Source: Bacteroidota bacterium
Lineage (GTDB): Bacteria > Bacteroidota > Bacteroidia > Chitinophagales > Chitinophagaceae
DNA: 64,000 bases
Direction of reading: 5' to 3'
NCBI GenBank assembly: GCA_024640255.1
Contig: JAHEFI010000001.1
Coordinates: 310,001-374,000 of the forward strand
This document shows, piece by piece, positions 41,985 through 51,041 of the stretch; the stretch's first letter is position 1; each line of letters begins with the position of its first letter. Under the pieces are notes generated by a model. That model did no database searches. It saw only the letters and a list, made by a program, of their open reading frames with translations, and was not told where the DNA came from. The position numbers and the translations under genes were made by a program.

Positions 41985-42146
41985 TCAACTTCCTCTTGAG
42001 CCACCTGTTTTGATAGGTTTCTTATTAGCGCCAGTTGACTTCGTACTAGCTTTAGCTATGAATTTAGAGCTCCCGCCTTGTACATTTGCTTTTGTGTTAT
42101 TAGCAGCATTCTTGGCTGCTTTCTTTTCGTTGATATGAAATCCCAT
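41985..42146 (-). CDS. Small lysine/alanine-rich protein
   Basis: A 53-residue ORF from ATG 42146 (an upstream ATG at 42239 would overlap the DUF2461 start; the shorter form is preferred). The sequence is strongly basic and Ala/Asn/Gly-rich (MGFHINEKKAAKNAANNTKANVQGG ... KPIKTGGSRGS), resembling disordered nucleic-acid-binding tails. It lies between a terminator and the divergent DUF2461 gene. Function unknown. Confidence 0.5.
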   Translation of the reverse strand: MGFHINEKKAAKNAANNTKANVQGGSSKFIAKASTKSTGANKKPIKTGGSRGS

Positions 42147-42186
42147 AATGGTTATATTTGAGGTATAAATATAATTAATAATCATC

Positions 42187-42846
42187 ATGCTACAATCAAG
42201 TACTATACAGTTTTTAAAATCCCTTAAGAAAAATAACAATAGGGAGTGGTTTGAGAAAAACAGAAAACAATACGAACTAGCTAAAACAGATTATTTAAAT
42301 TTTGTAACTAATGTTCTAAATGAGATTCAGCTATTTGATCAAAGTTTAGCCGAATTAGAACCAAAAAAATGTGTTTTTAGATTAAATAGGGATGTAAGAT
42401 TTAGCAAAAATAAAGATCCTTATAAAACCAATTTTGGAGCAAGCTTTAGTAAAGGCGCAAAAAAAATTCAAACAGCAGGATATTATTTTCATTTAGAACC
42501 AGGAGAAAACTTTGTAGGGGGTGGTTTATGGATGCCCATGGCACCTGATTTAAATAAAGTAAGACAAGAGATAGATTATTGTTTTAAAGAATTTGCAAGC
42601 ATTTTAAAAAAGCCAGCTTTTAAAACTACTTATGGAGATATGGATAATTCTATGAAATTAGTTCGTCCTCCAAAAGGTTTTGAAATAGATAATCCAGCAT
42701 TAGAATATTTAAAATTAAAAAGTTTTGTAGTTACAAGAGTAGTTAAAGATGTAGAGCTTACAGACAAGCATTTAATCAAAAATGTAGTAAAGGATTTTAA
42801 AACAATTGCCCCATTAGTTCATTTCTTGAATAGGGCAATTGAGTAA
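42187..42846 (+). CDS. DUF2461 family protein
   Basis: 219 residues matching TIGR02453/DUF2461 from end to end: IQFLKSLKKNNNREWFEKNRKQYE, FRLNRDVRFSKNKDPYKTNFGASFSKG, YYFHLEPGENFVGGGLWMP and RPPKGFEIDNPALEYLKLKSF. Function not established; common in Bacteroidota and soil bacteria. It ends convergent with the DUF6132 gene 6 bp away. Confidence 0.93.
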   Translation: MLQSSTIQFLKSLKKNNNREWFEKNRKQYELAKTDYLNFVTNVLNEIQLFDQSLAELEPKKCVFRLNRDVRFSKNKDPYKTNFGASFSKGAKKIQTAGYYFHLEPGENFVGGGLWMPMAPDLNKVRQEIDYCFKEFASILKKPAFKTTYGDMDNSMKLVRPPKGFEIDNPALEYLKLKSFVVTRVVKDVELTDKHLIKNVVKDFKTIAPLVHFLNRAIE

Positions 42847-42852
42847 ACTTAT

Positions 42853-43047
42853 TTAATCTTCTTTCTTGAAAACATTGAATAGTAAATAGCCCATTAAGCC
42901 ACCATAAAGTGTGCTATTAATGGGCTTTGAAGTAATCATGCAGGTTCCACTAGCACAACCCACATAATTCCAATATAGAAAACCTGCTGTAGCTCCTACT
43001 ACAATTCCAATAAAACTTAATTTATTCTTTAAAATCCATTTAGTCAT
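42853..43047 (-). CDS. DUF6132 small membrane protein
   Basis: 64 residues, two membrane helices with the family motif YWNYVGCASGTCMITSKPINSTLYGGLMGYL. Usually found near rhodanese or sulfur genes in Bacteroidota, as here. Two Cys in GCASGTC may be redox-active or metal-binding. Last gene of the rhodanese operon (3-bp gap). Confidence 0.85.
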   Translation of the reverse strand: MTKWILKNKLSFIGIVVGATAGFLYWNYVGCASGTCMITSKPINSTLYGGLMGYLLFNVFKKED

Positions 43048-43050
43048 AAA

Positions 43051-43359
43051 CTATCTAATTTTTCCTACTAAAACATTCCAAGGTCCTCCATTGTAAACTT
43101 CTACACCTGCACTTTTCAAAATACTCTTTGCCATTCCACTTCTAGCGCCACTCTTACAAACAGTAATAATGGGTTTGTTCATATTTTTTATAGCCTTTAC
43201 TTCTCTTTGAATCTTATCTAATGGAATATTTTTTGAACCCTGAATATGACCCTGATCAAATTCTTGAGGTGTTCTAACATCTATGATAATAGCACCATTT
43301 TCTTTTAATGCTTTAAAATCAGTACCTGGTCCGAATAATTTTTTTAAAAAACTAAACAT
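43051..43359 (-). CDS. Rhodanese-like protein
   Basis: 102 residues: IIDVRTPQEFDQGHIQGSKNIPLDKI and the active-site loop VCKSGARSGMA with catalytic Cys. A single-domain sulfurtransferase that moves sulfane sulfur (persulfide). It follows a second rhodanese gene by 1 bp. It lies under the Crp/Fnr-type site at 43698-43711. Confidence 0.92.
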   Translation of the reverse strand: MFSFLKKLFGPGTDFKALKENGAIIIDVRTPQEFDQGHIQGSKNIPLDKIQREVKAIKNMNKPIITVCKSGARSGMAKSILKSAGVEVYNGGPWNVLVGKIR

Positions 43360-43360
43360 A

Positions 43361-43648
43361 TTAATTATTGTTTAAAATATTATTTAATGTAAAAATACCG
43401 CCTCCATTATAGGCTTCGTTAATGCCATTTTGCTGTAAAATACTTGTTGCAACGCCACTTCTGCCACCGCTTAAACAATAAACTACAATTGGTTTTGGCA
43501 TATTGGCTATTTCTTTAATTTTTGTTTCAACTGTGTCTAAGGGAATATTAATGGCACCTTCAATATGCTCTCCTTCAAATTCCATAACACTTCTAACGTC
43601 TAATAAAGTACCTTTTTTTGCCTTAATTTGATCAATGATGTTTTGCAT
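43361..43648 (-). CDS. Rhodanese-like protein
   Basis: 95 residues: LLDVRSVMEFEGEHIEGAINIPLDTV and catalytic loop YCLSGGRSGVATS with active Cys. It is about half identical in pattern to the next gene, a tandem duplication. First gene of the rhodanese-rhodanese-DUF6132 operon; the promoter region upstream (43649-43712) contains GTGACATTTATCAC and TACATTTC on the minus strand. Confidence 0.92.
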   Translation of the reverse strand: MQNIIDQIKAKKGTLLDVRSVMEFEGEHIEGAINIPLDTVETKIKEIANMPKPIVVYCLSGGRSGVATSILQQNGINEAYNGGGIFTLNNILNNN

Positions 43649-43697
43649 AGTTTTATTTTTTCAAATGCAAAAATTGATAAAAACATAGAAATGTAGC

Positions 43698-43711
43698 GTG
43701 ACATTTATCAC
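43698..43711 (-). promoter_or_regulatory. Crp/Fnr-type binding site
   Basis: GTGACATTTATCAC, palindrome GTGA-N6-TCAC, extended by GTAG/CTAC at 43693-43696 and 43713-43716. It lies upstream of the rhodanese operon at the end of the regulator gene; 13 of 14 bases match 44383-44396 read on the opposite strand. Confidence 0.7.
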
Positions 43712-43712
43712 A

Positions 43713-44348
43713 CTACTTATTTTTTATCCAATCAAAGGAGTTTCTACTTAAAGTAATCCAACCATTGTTTTCCATCTTTTTTAATAATCTACTAATTACT
43801 TCTCTAGAAGTATTTAAATCGTTGGCAATTTCTTGATGTGTTAATTTTACCGTTTTCCCTGCTTTTTCAACCTGCCTTTTAATATAAAATTCAAGTCGCT
43901 CATCCATATTTTTAAAAGCTATTTCATTTATTGTGTTAAGCAATTCCTCATATCTGCTTCTATATGTACGTATAACAAAATAGTGCCAGCTTTTATATTG
44001 CTGTAACCATTTATCCATATATTCCAGTGGGATGGCCAAATAGCTTATGTCGGTGACAGCTTTGGCTAAAACCTGACTTTGCTCTAAGTGATAATTACAA
44101 ACTAAGGTTACTGCGCAAGCTTCACCTGGATTTAAATGGTACATGAAAAATTCAGATCCTTCTTCGTCTTCTTGATAGAGCTTTATGGTGCCTTCAACTA
44201 CCAGCATGGCAGATTTTATATTTTGCCCTTTTTTTAAAAGAATTGATCCTGCGGCTGCTTTTCTTAATTCTGCATACTTTTCTACCTCTTCGTATAATCC
44301 CTTCTCCCAATCTGGGAATAATTTTTTTAAAGCATCTATAGTTATCAT
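43713..44348 (-). CDS. Crp/Fnr-family transcriptional regulator
   Basis: 211 residues from ATG 44348 (an upstream ATG at 44396 is less likely because it lies within the binding site). cNMP-like domain (GSILLKKGQNIKSAMLVVEGTIKLYQEDEEGSEFFMYHLNPGEACAVTL), dimer helix, and HTH (LTHQEIANDLNTSREVISRLLKKMENNG). No N-terminal Fe-S cysteines of the Fnr type. It probably controls the rhodanese operon and itself through GTGA-N6-TCAC boxes on both sides of its gene. Confidence 0.92.
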   Translation of the reverse strand: MITIDALKKLFPDWEKGLYEEVEKYAELRKAAAGSILLKKGQNIKSAMLVVEGTIKLYQEDEEGSEFFMYHLNPGEACAVTLVCNYHLEQSQVLAKAVTDISYLAIPLEYMDKWLQQYKSWHYFVIRTYRSRYEELLNTINEIAFKNMDERLEFYIKRQVEKAGKTVKLTHQEIANDLNTSREVISRLLKKMENNGWITLSRNSFDWIKNK

Positions 44349-44382
44349 AGTAGATTTTTCAAATGTGAAGATACTCTTAAAT

Positions 44383-44396
44383 GTAATAAATGTCAC
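44383..44396 (+). promoter_or_regulatory. Second Crp/Fnr-type binding site
   Basis: GTAATAAATGTCAC, 13 of 14 matching the site at 43698-43711 (other strand). It lies between the regulator gene (start 44348) and the DUF2892-like gene (TAATTTTG -7 element at 44419-44426), so it can serve both directions. Confidence 0.65.
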
Positions 44397-44441
44397 AAAC
44401 TAACTTATTACAATTAGCTAATTTTGTATAAAATAGTAACC

Positions 44442-44696
44442 ATGAGAAAAATATTTTCAAATATTGATTGGATTTTAATGATGCGTTTGGTAATGGGAGG
44501 TTCAATGGTCATTATTGGCTATCAATCTAATGATTATATCCCTGCAGTTGCAGGAGGATTTTTTATCTTGTATTCAATTATTGGTGCTAAATATAAAATT
44601 GGTTGTGGTTATAATTCAAGTTGCGGAATACCAACAAGAACAGCATTTGTTAAGACTAAACAAAATGATGAAATTGAATTCACTGAAATAAAATAA
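44442..44696 (+). CDS. DUF2892-like membrane protein
   Basis: 84 residues from ATG 44442 (TTG at 44424 overlaps the promoter element). Two membrane helices (WILMMRLVMGGSMVIIGY, AVAGGFFILYSIIGAKY), the DUF2892/YgaP-tail pattern, and two Cys (GCGYNSSCG). Such proteins are often fused to or beside rhodaneses; here rhodaneses are under the same regulator. It lies 6 bp before the thioredoxin gene. Confidence 0.75.
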   Translation: MRKIFSNIDWILMMRLVMGGSMVIIGYQSNDYIPAVAGGFFILYSIIGAKYKIGCGYNSSCGIPTRTAFVKTKQNDEIEFTEIK

Positions 44697-44702
44697 TAAA
44701 TC

Positions 44703-45008
44703 ATGTCTACTACAGAAACATTTGGATCAATTATAAAAGGAGATAAGCCTGTATTAGTTGATTTCTTCGCAACATGGTGTGGTCCTTGTAAAATGATGCC
44801 TCCCATTTTAGAGCAAGTAAATAAACAATTGGGAGAACAGGTTAGAATTATCAAAATTGATGTTGACAAAAATCAACAATTGGCTTCTGAATTAAATGTC
44901 TCAAGTGTTCCAACATTAGCCATCTTCAAGCAAGGAGAAATAAAATGGAGACAGCCTGGTGTTCAGCAAGCAGGAACTTTAGTAAGCCTTCTTAAACAAC
45001 ACATTTAA
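44703..45008 (+). CDS. Thioredoxin
   Basis: 101 residues with active site WCGPC (residues about 27-31) and cis-Pro SVPT; normal thioredoxin length, cytoplasmic (no signal). It reduces disulfides or persulfides. It shares an operon with the DUF2892-like gene under the Crp/Fnr-type site. Confidence 0.95.
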   Translation: MSTTETFGSIIKGDKPVLVDFFATWCGPCKMMPPILEQVNKQLGEQVRIIKIDVDKNQQLASELNVSSVPTLAIFKQGEIKWRQPGVQQAGTLVSLLKQHI

Positions 45009-45086
45009 TTAAGCTATTGATTAAATATTTGTATTATATTTAGTAAGTCTTAACGATTTGCTAAAGACACTAAATACAATTATACT

Positions 45087-46004
45087 ATGAAAGCTTCTTC
45101 ATTGTTTATTTCATTGTTGACATTATCTTTTTCCTTACATGCACAAGTGCCAGAAGGTAAAACGGTAATAAGTTCTTTATATGTATATGATATGGCTACT
45201 GGCCAATCTAATATGGTTACAAGAGAACTTCGACATTTTGAAGCACCCAATTGGTCAAGAGATGGAAAATATTTTTTGATCAATGCTTATGGGAAATTAG
45301 AGAAGATGTCTATGACGGGTGATAGAATGGGTTATTTTAATACTGGTTCAGTTCAGGATTGCAATAATGACCATGGATTTAGCTTTGATGGTAAAAATTT
45401 ATTTATTTCTTCTGGCAAGCCCAGTATTAAAGAACACAGTTCCTTTATTTTTAAAGTGCCTTCAGGTGGAGGAGAGCCAGTTCAATTAACACCTACTACA
45501 CCTTCTTATTGGCATGGTGTTTCTCCAGACGGAAAAACTATAGTGTACTGTGCTGCGAGAAATGGGAACTATGATGTATATGCCATGTCTTCTGAAGGTG
45601 GTGAAGAAAAAAGACTAACATCTACAGAGGGTTTGGATGATGGCCCAGAGTATAGCCCTGATGGAAAATATATTTATATCAATTCTTTTAGAACGGGTCA
45701 TATGCAAATTTGGAGAATGGCTCCTGATGGATCTAATCCAGAACAAATGACTTTTGACGACAAGTCTAATTGGTTTGCCCATATTAATCCCAATAATAAA
45801 GTGGCTACTATTATTAGTTATGATGAAGATCAAGTGCAAGCACATCCATTTGGCAAACAAGTAAGAATTAGATTATTAGATCTTCAAACAAAGAAAATCA
45901 AAGATTTAACTGGCCCGTTTTTTGGTGGACAAGGTACTATCAATGTGCCTTCTTGGAATCCGGAAGGAACCAAGTTTGCTTATGTGAAGTATGAATTGTT
46001 CTAA
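45087..46004 (+). CDS. Secreted TolB-like beta-propeller protein
   Basis: 305 residues, signal peptide ([16 protein letters not shown]). WD40-like/PD40 repeats: [80 protein letters not shown], each about 40 residues. Periplasmic six-blade-type propeller of unknown ligand. Ends 4 bp into the convergent VF530 gene. Confidence 0.85.
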   Translation: MKASSLFISLLTLSFSLHAQVPEGKTVISSLYVYDMATGQSNMVTRELRHFEAPNWSRDGKYFLINAYGKLEKMSMTGDRMGYFNTGSVQDCNNDHGFSFDGKNLFISSGKPSIKEHSSFIFKVPSGGGEPVQLTPTTPSYWHGVSPDGKTIVYCAARNGNYDVYAMSSEGGEEKRLTSTEGLDDGPEYSPDGKYIYINSFRTGHMQIWRMAPDGSNPEQMTFDDKSNWFAHINPNNKVATIISYDEDQVQAHPFGKQVRIRLLDLQTKKIKDLTGPFFGGQGTINVPSWNPEGTKFAYVKYELF

Positions 46005-46216
46005 CTAATCATTCTAACATACAAATCTTCCACTTCTTTTCTAGCCCAGGGAGTTTTTCTTAGAAATTTTAAACTTGAGTTAATACTAGGATTGCTATTA
46101 AAGCAATTAATACGGACATGCTGTCCAAGCGTCTCCCATCCAAAATGATTGACTAGTTCGGTTACGATAAATTCAAGCGTTTTCCCATGTAATGGATCTT
46201 TTGAAGCTTGTTGCAT
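46001..46216 (-). CDS. VF530-family DNA-binding protein
   Basis: 71 residues from ATG 46216, chosen over ATG 46243, which would share bases with the divergent pseudouridine-synthase start. Diagnostic sequence [57 protein letters not shown]. Small helical protein, named for Vibrio fischeri VF530, structure shows a DNA-binding SAP-like fold; role unknown. Confidence 0.9.
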   Translation of the reverse strand: MQQASKDPLHGKTLEFIVTELVNHFGWETLGQHVRINCFNSNPSINSSLKFLRKTPWARKEVEDLYVRMIS

Positions 46217-46241
46217 ATGCAATATTAAGTAATTTGCCGTC

Positions 46242-46832
46242 ATGAATACAGAGAGATACTTTATTATTTATAAGCCAGTGAATATGGTCTCTCAATTTAT
46301 TAGTTCTCATGCAGTAAGATTATTGGGAGATTTAGCATTTGATTTTCCTGAAGGGACTCATGCCATTGGCAGATTAGATCAGCATTCCGAAGGTCTTTTA
46401 TTATTGACCACTAATAAGAAAATTACGAAATTATTATTTCAAGGAGAAAAACCTCATACTCGAACTTATTTGGTACAAGTAAAAAATAAAGTGAGTAAAG
46501 AAACTGTTGAATTATTATCTAATGGAATTGAAATTAGTGCAAGTAATGGTGAAAAGTATATGACCAATCCTTGTTTGGTGAAATTAGTGAATAAGCCCCA
46601 ATACATAACTGATGCTGAAACCCCATTACATCCTAATGCGGAACACTCTTGGTTGGAAATTAGTTTAACAGAAGGAAAATTTCATCAAGTAAGAAAGATG
46701 GTCGCAGCAGTGCATCATAAATGCATTCGATTAATTAGAACCTCTATTGAAGATATTGATATAAAAAATCTATTACCAAGAGAGGTGAAAGAAGTTGATG
46801 AGCAATACTTTTTTGAAAAATTGAAATTATAA
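46242..46832 (+). CDS. Pseudouridine synthase (RsuA/RluE family)
   Basis: 196 residues; catalytic Asp in [14 protein letters not shown], plus [11 protein letters not shown] and [17 protein letters not shown]. No S4 domain, as in RluE types acting on 23S rRNA; the exact target site is not assignable by eye. Terminator at its 3' end. Confidence 0.93.
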   Translation: MNTERYFIIYKPVNMVSQFISSHAVRLLGDLAFDFPEGTHAIGRLDQHSEGLLLLTTNKKITKLLFQGEKPHTRTYLVQVKNKVSKETVELLSNGIEISASNGEKYMTNPCLVKLVNKPQYITDAETPLHPNAEHSWLEISLTEGKFHQVRKMVAAVHHKCIRLIRTSIEDIDIKNLLPREVKEVDEQYFFEKLKL

Positions 46833-46860
46833 AAAAGGCCCCTATAAAGGAGCCTTTTTT
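46831..46860 (+). terminator. Intrinsic terminator
   Basis: AAAAAAGGC-C-CC TATAAA GG-A-GCCTTTTTT, one mismatch in the stem, at the stop of the pseudouridine-synthase gene; can also serve the convergent S15 gene. Confidence 0.8.
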
Positions 46861-46875
46861 ATTGGAAAGTATTTA

Positions 46876-48717
46876 TTATTTGAGTACAGGTAGTTGAATA
46901 GTAGAAGCGTCATGATAAATTTTGATAGTAGCTTTTTTAAAGTCGCTATCCTTTGCTTCATAAATATTCATGAATTGTTGTGGATTTCTATCTACCAATG
47001 GGAACCAGGTACTTTGAATTTGAATCATCATTCTATGTCCTTTCTTAAATTGATGTGCAATATCTGGTAAAGTAAATTTCACTTGAGTAGGTTTGCCAGG
47101 CACAAATGCTTCTGGTTTTTCAAAACTATTTCTGAATTTACCTCTCATCACTTCGCCTCTTACTAGCATTTGATATCCGTTCATTACATGATTGGTTGGC
47201 ATCTTATTTTCAAAATTATCAGGATATACATCAATCACTTTTACAATAAAATCTGCATCAGTTCCGCTTGTGCTAGCCATTAAGTCTGCAACAATTGGTC
47301 CTGCAAGTGTTAAATCTTCTTTTAAAACTTCTGTTTGATACACCAATACATCTGGTCTTCTTGCTGCAAATCTTTGATCATCCAACATATATTCCTGTGT
47401 ACGACCTGAATGAATTTCAGGAACATAAGGCACTGGTTTTGATGGATCACTAATGTACTCATCAAAACCAGTAGATACTTTAGAGCTTGCCTTGCCCAAA
47501 CTTCCATTCTTTCCTAAAGCATAAGATTCCATCGTCATATTAGCTGCAGGCCAAGTTGCGAAGTTTCTCCATTCGTTTGCGCCACTTATAAAAATGGTCG
47601 CTTCTTTAATAGATTCAATGGAACCTTTGTTTTTCAAATAATAATTAAAGAAAGGTAGCTCAATATTTTTACCATACCATTCACTAGTATTAGATCCAAA
47701 TTCAACAAATCCTAAATGAGTTCCATCTGCACGACCCCATTGGCCATGATGCCATGGTCCCATAACTAGTTTGTTATTATTTTTTGTATTTGTTTCAATG
47801 GCCTTGTATAAGTTCCAAGCACCATAACAATCTTCTGCGTCAAATAATCCACCCACAATTAATGTAGCAATATTTGGATTGATTACATTCACATTTGATC
47901 TAGCATTTCTTGCTTTCCAAAATGCATCATAGTTAGGATGAGCCATTAAATCTTTCCAGAATAATAAACTGTCACCTGTCAATTTGGTGAAATTGGTTAA
48001 AGCACCAGTTTGTAAATAGAAGCCGTAATTATCTTTAGTTGGAAAAGGGAATCCACTTGGCCCAACACTGGTTGGTTTAGGTCTTGGTTTACCAAAACCT
48101 GAATAAAAATTAAAAGCATCTAATAACATGAAAGCGCCGTTGTGGTGAAAATCATCGCCAATAAACCACTCACTCACTGGCGCCTGCGGACTAACTGCTT
48201 TTAATGCGGGGTGATTGCTATGCGCAGCCATATTCGCGTAGAAGCCAGGATAAGATGTACCAAATACACCTACATTGCCATTGTTATTAGGAATATTTTT
48301 AACCATCCAATCAATTGCATCGTATGCATCTGAAGCTTCGTCTATTTCATTACCTTTTTTGTTAGGATTAAATGGACGCACATCTTCAAAAACCCCTTCA
48401 CTCATCCATCTACCACGAACATCTTGAATTACATAGATATAATTTTCTTTAAAGAAATATTTTCTTGGATTATTCCAAATAGCAGAAAATTTATCTTCTC
48501 CATAAGGTGCACAAGAATAGGGAGTTCTTGTAATGATAATTGGATGTTTTTCAGAAACATCTTTTGGTGCATAGATAGTGGTAAATAATTTTATACCATC
48601 TCGCATAGGAATCATTACTTCCTTTTTGGTGTAATTATTAAGTACCCAACTTGAATCTATTTCTTGCGCACTAGCTAAAAAAGGGATGGCGCATAATAAG
48701 AATAATATTTTTTTCAT
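46876..48717 (-). CDS. CocE/NonD-family hydrolase (S15 X-Pro dipeptidyl-peptidase-like)
   Basis: 613 residues, secreted (ILFLLCAIPFLASAQ). VMIPMRDGIKLFTTIYAP start; nucleophile in VFGTSYPGF; Asp/His in GGLFDAEDCYGAW and MGPWHHGQW; C-terminal jelly-roll (DFIVKVIDVYPDN ... RMMIQIQSTWFP). Family cleaves X-Pro peptides, esters or acyl bonds. It follows a serine hydrolase gene after 5 bp. Confidence 0.92.
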   Translation of the reverse strand: MKKILFLLCAIPFLASAQEIDSSWVLNNYTKKEVMIPMRDGIKLFTTIYAPKDVSEKHPIIITRTPYSCAPYGEDKFSAIWNNPRKYFFKENYIYVIQDVRGRWMSEGVFEDVRPFNPNKKGNEIDEASDAYDAIDWMVKNIPNNNGNVGVFGTSYPGFYANMAAHSNHPALKAVSPQAPVSEWFIGDDFHHNGAFMLLDAFNFYSGFGKPRPKPTSVGPSGFPFPTKDNYGFYLQTGALTNFTKLTGDSLLFWKDLMAHPNYDAFWKARNARSNVNVINPNIATLIVGGLFDAEDCYGAWNLYKAIETNTKNNNKLVMGPWHHGQWGRADGTHLGFVEFGSNTSEWYGKNIELPFFNYYLKNKGSIESIKEATIFISGANEWRNFATWPAANMTMESYALGKNGSLGKASSKVSTGFDEYISDPSKPVPYVPEIHSGRTQEYMLDDQRFAARRPDVLVYQTEVLKEDLTLAGPIVADLMASTSGTDADFIVKVIDVYPDNFENKMPTNHVMNGYQMLVRGEVMRGKFRNSFEKPEAFVPGKPTQVKFTLPDIAHQFKKGHRMMIQIQSTWFPLVDRNPQQFMNIYEAKDSDFKKATIKIYHDASTIQLPVLK

Positions 48718-48722
48718 TGATT

Positions 48723-49985
48723 TTATTTTTGAAGACTACCGTAAATAATGTTCTCAATTTTGTTTTTTAAATCACCATGTGAGTTAGGTGTATGCTGCGT
48801 CATAACAAGTACAATTAAATTTTCTTTTGGATCTGCCCAATAATTGGTTCCATAATAACCACCCCAAGAAAAAGAACCTGCACTTCTTAAATTTCTTTCA
48901 GCACTTTTTGCAGAAGTTACTGAGAAACCTAAGCTAAAGTAGTCTTCTCCTTCTTTTTGAAAATCTAATTGATGACTTAACATTACTTCCACTGTTCTTG
49001 GACTTAAAATTTGATGACCATTATATTTTCCTTTATTCAATAACATATCTAAGAAAATCGCATAATCAAATGCAGTAGATGATAAACCAGCGCCTCCAGA
49101 GAAATAGGTTTTAGCTTTTAATGGATAATTAGGGTTGATCTTTCTAAAATTCTCAGGCCATTCAATTACTTCGTTTTGGCTGTTTTCTGTATATACTGTT
49201 GGAATTCTATTAGCTTTTGAAGCAGGTACATTGAAATAAGTATCCTTCATGCCCATTGGTTCAAAAATATTTTTATTAAAATACGCTTCAAGACTCATTC
49301 CACTTACAATTTCAACCACTGCGCCCAATACATCGCTGTTTAATCCGTAAGTGAATTTTTCGCCTGGCTGATGTGTTAAAGGAAGTTTTCCTAAAGCAGT
49401 CATTCTTTCTACAAGGTTCGCATCAAAATAACCAAGTCCAGATGGGATACCTGCTTTATTATAAATGGCGCTCATTTTAGAAGAGCCAATATCTGTATAA
49501 TTAATTCCAGAACTATGTGTCAACAAATCTCTGATAGTGATTTCTCTTTTTGCATCAACAGTGGTATAGCTTGTATCTTTTGCATTATAGTCGCTAATTA
49601 CTTTAGGATTTTTAAAGCTTGGAATATATTTTGATAAGTTATCGTCCAACTCTAATTTACCTTGCTCATACAATTGCATTACAGCTAAACTAGTAATAGC
49701 TTTTGACTGACTCATTATTCTATACAATGCGTCTGCAGCCATGGGCTTTTTTGTTTTTTCATCTGCATACCCTAATCCTTTGTAGTAAACTACTTGATGG
49801 TCTTTCACTACAATCACAGAACTACCAATTAGCCATCTGTTTTTTACATACTGATTTACGACACTATCAATAAGTGCTAGTTTTGCAGTACTAATTTTTG
49901 GATTGTTTTGTATGGTTGGACTTAATACTTGTGCATTGCTTGTAAGTACAATCAATGTAAGTAATACTAGAACGATTTTTTTCAT
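48723..49985 (-). CDS. Serine hydrolase (S12/beta-lactamase-related)
   Basis: 420 residues from ATG 49985, the codon that starts the signal peptide (KKIVLVLLTLIVLTSNAQ); an upstream ATG at 50030 would overlap the dehydratase gene. SxxK in MSQSKAITS, Y-x-N-type motif YGLNSDVLG, and GGYYGTNYW third motif. Probable periplasmic esterase or peptidase. Operon: dehydratase, this gene, S15 hydrolase. Confidence 0.9.
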   Translation of the reverse strand: MKKIVLVLLTLIVLTSNAQVLSPTIQNNPKISTAKLALIDSVVNQYVKNRWLIGSSVIVVKDHQVVYYKGLGYADEKTKKPMAADALYRIMSQSKAITSLAVMQLYEQGKLELDDNLSKYIPSFKNPKVISDYNAKDTSYTTVDAKREITIRDLLTHSSGINYTDIGSSKMSAIYNKAGIPSGLGYFDANLVERMTALGKLPLTHQPGEKFTYGLNSDVLGAVVEIVSGMSLEAYFNKNIFEPMGMKDTYFNVPASKANRIPTVYTENSQNEVIEWPENFRKINPNYPLKAKTYFSGGAGLSSTAFDYAIFLDMLLNKGKYNGHQILSPRTVEVMLSHQLDFQKEGEDYFSLGFSVTSAKSAERNLRSAGSFSWGGYYGTNYWADPKENLIVLVMTQHTPNSHGDLKNKIENIIYGSLQK

Positions 49986-50001
49986 ATAGCAATTGTTGGT
50001 T

Positions 50002-50961
50002 TTAATTTTGTGGAGGGAACCAGGTTCCAAATTTGGTAAGATCTACATTTCCGCCAGATAAAATGATTCCCACATTTTTTCCTTGGAATAATTCTTTATT
50101 TCTGATAGCTGCAGCAAAAGGTACAACACAGCTTGGCTCTACAATAATTTTCATTCTTTCGTACACCAATCTTAATGCAGCTTTGATTTCTTCGTCTGAT
50201 ACGAGTAGGATATCTGTAACATGCTCTTTAATGATGGCTAATGTTCTCTCAGAGAGTGTAGTCATTAATCCATCTGCAATGGTATTAATAAATGGTGCTT
50301 TTTCCACCTTTCCAGATTTAATACTTAAAATGGCATCCGCTGCACCCTCAGGCTCTCCACCATATACTTTCATAGAAGGCTTATAATAATGTGCACCCAA
50401 ACAAGTGCCAGATAATAAACCTCCTCCACCCACTGGAGTAATAACGGCATCTAATTGTGGTACTTCTTCTAATAATTCTCTAACGCAGGTAGCTTGTCCA
50501 GTAATTACTCTATCATCATCATAAGGATGAATAAATTCTGCCCCTGTTCTTTCCACTACTTCATTTAATGCAGTTTCTCTTGCTACTTGATTGGCTTCGC
50601 AAATAATTACTTCTGCACCATACCCTCTTACTGCATCTACTTTTACTTGTGGGGAAGATTTAGGCATAACTATATAAGCTTTGATGCCAAGCATTTTAGC
50701 AGCGTAAGCCAATGCTTGAGCATGGTTGCCGGATGAATGGGTAGCCACCCCGTTTTTTAATTGAGCTGCATCCAAGCTTAAACTTGCGTTCATACCACCT
50801 CTTATTTTAAAGGCACCAATTTTTTGAAAGTTCTCACATTTGAAATAGAAATTAATGCCAAACATCTCATTGATGCTTTTGTTGGTCATCACTGGAGTAT
50901 GATGTATATAAGAATCAATTCTTTCTGCTGCTTTTTCAATGGCTTCCTTTGTAATTCGCAT
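50002..50961 (-). CDS. PLP-dependent threonine/serine dehydratase
   Basis: 319 residues, fold type II: PLP lysine in KIGAFKIRGG, SSGNHAQALA (phosphate/substrate loop), GGGGLLSG glycine loop, and SGGNVD near the end. No C-terminal regulatory ACT domain, so it is catabolic-type threonine dehydratase or serine racemase/dehydratase. It forms 2-oxobutanoate or pyruvate plus ammonia. First gene of the minus-strand operon. Confidence 0.9.
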   Translation of the reverse strand: MRITKEAIEKAAERIDSYIHHTPVMTNKSINEMFGINFYFKCENFQKIGAFKIRGGMNASLSLDAAQLKNGVATHSSGNHAQALAYAAKMLGIKAYIVMPKSSPQVKVDAVRGYGAEVIICEANQVARETALNEVVERTGAEFIHPYDDDRVITGQATCVRELLEEVPQLDAVITPVGGGGLLSGTCLGAHYYKPSMKVYGGEPEGAADAILSIKSGKVEKAPFINTIADGLMTTLSERTLAIIKEHVTDILLVSDEEIKAALRLVYERMKIIVEPSCVVPFAAAIRNKELFQGKNVGIILSGGNVDLTKFGTWFPPQN

Positions 50962-51041
50962 ATATAGTAATGTTTAAGGAGTATGAATTTAACTAAAATT
51001 GGTTATATTTAGTATTCCAACGATTGTCTAAAGCTAATTCT

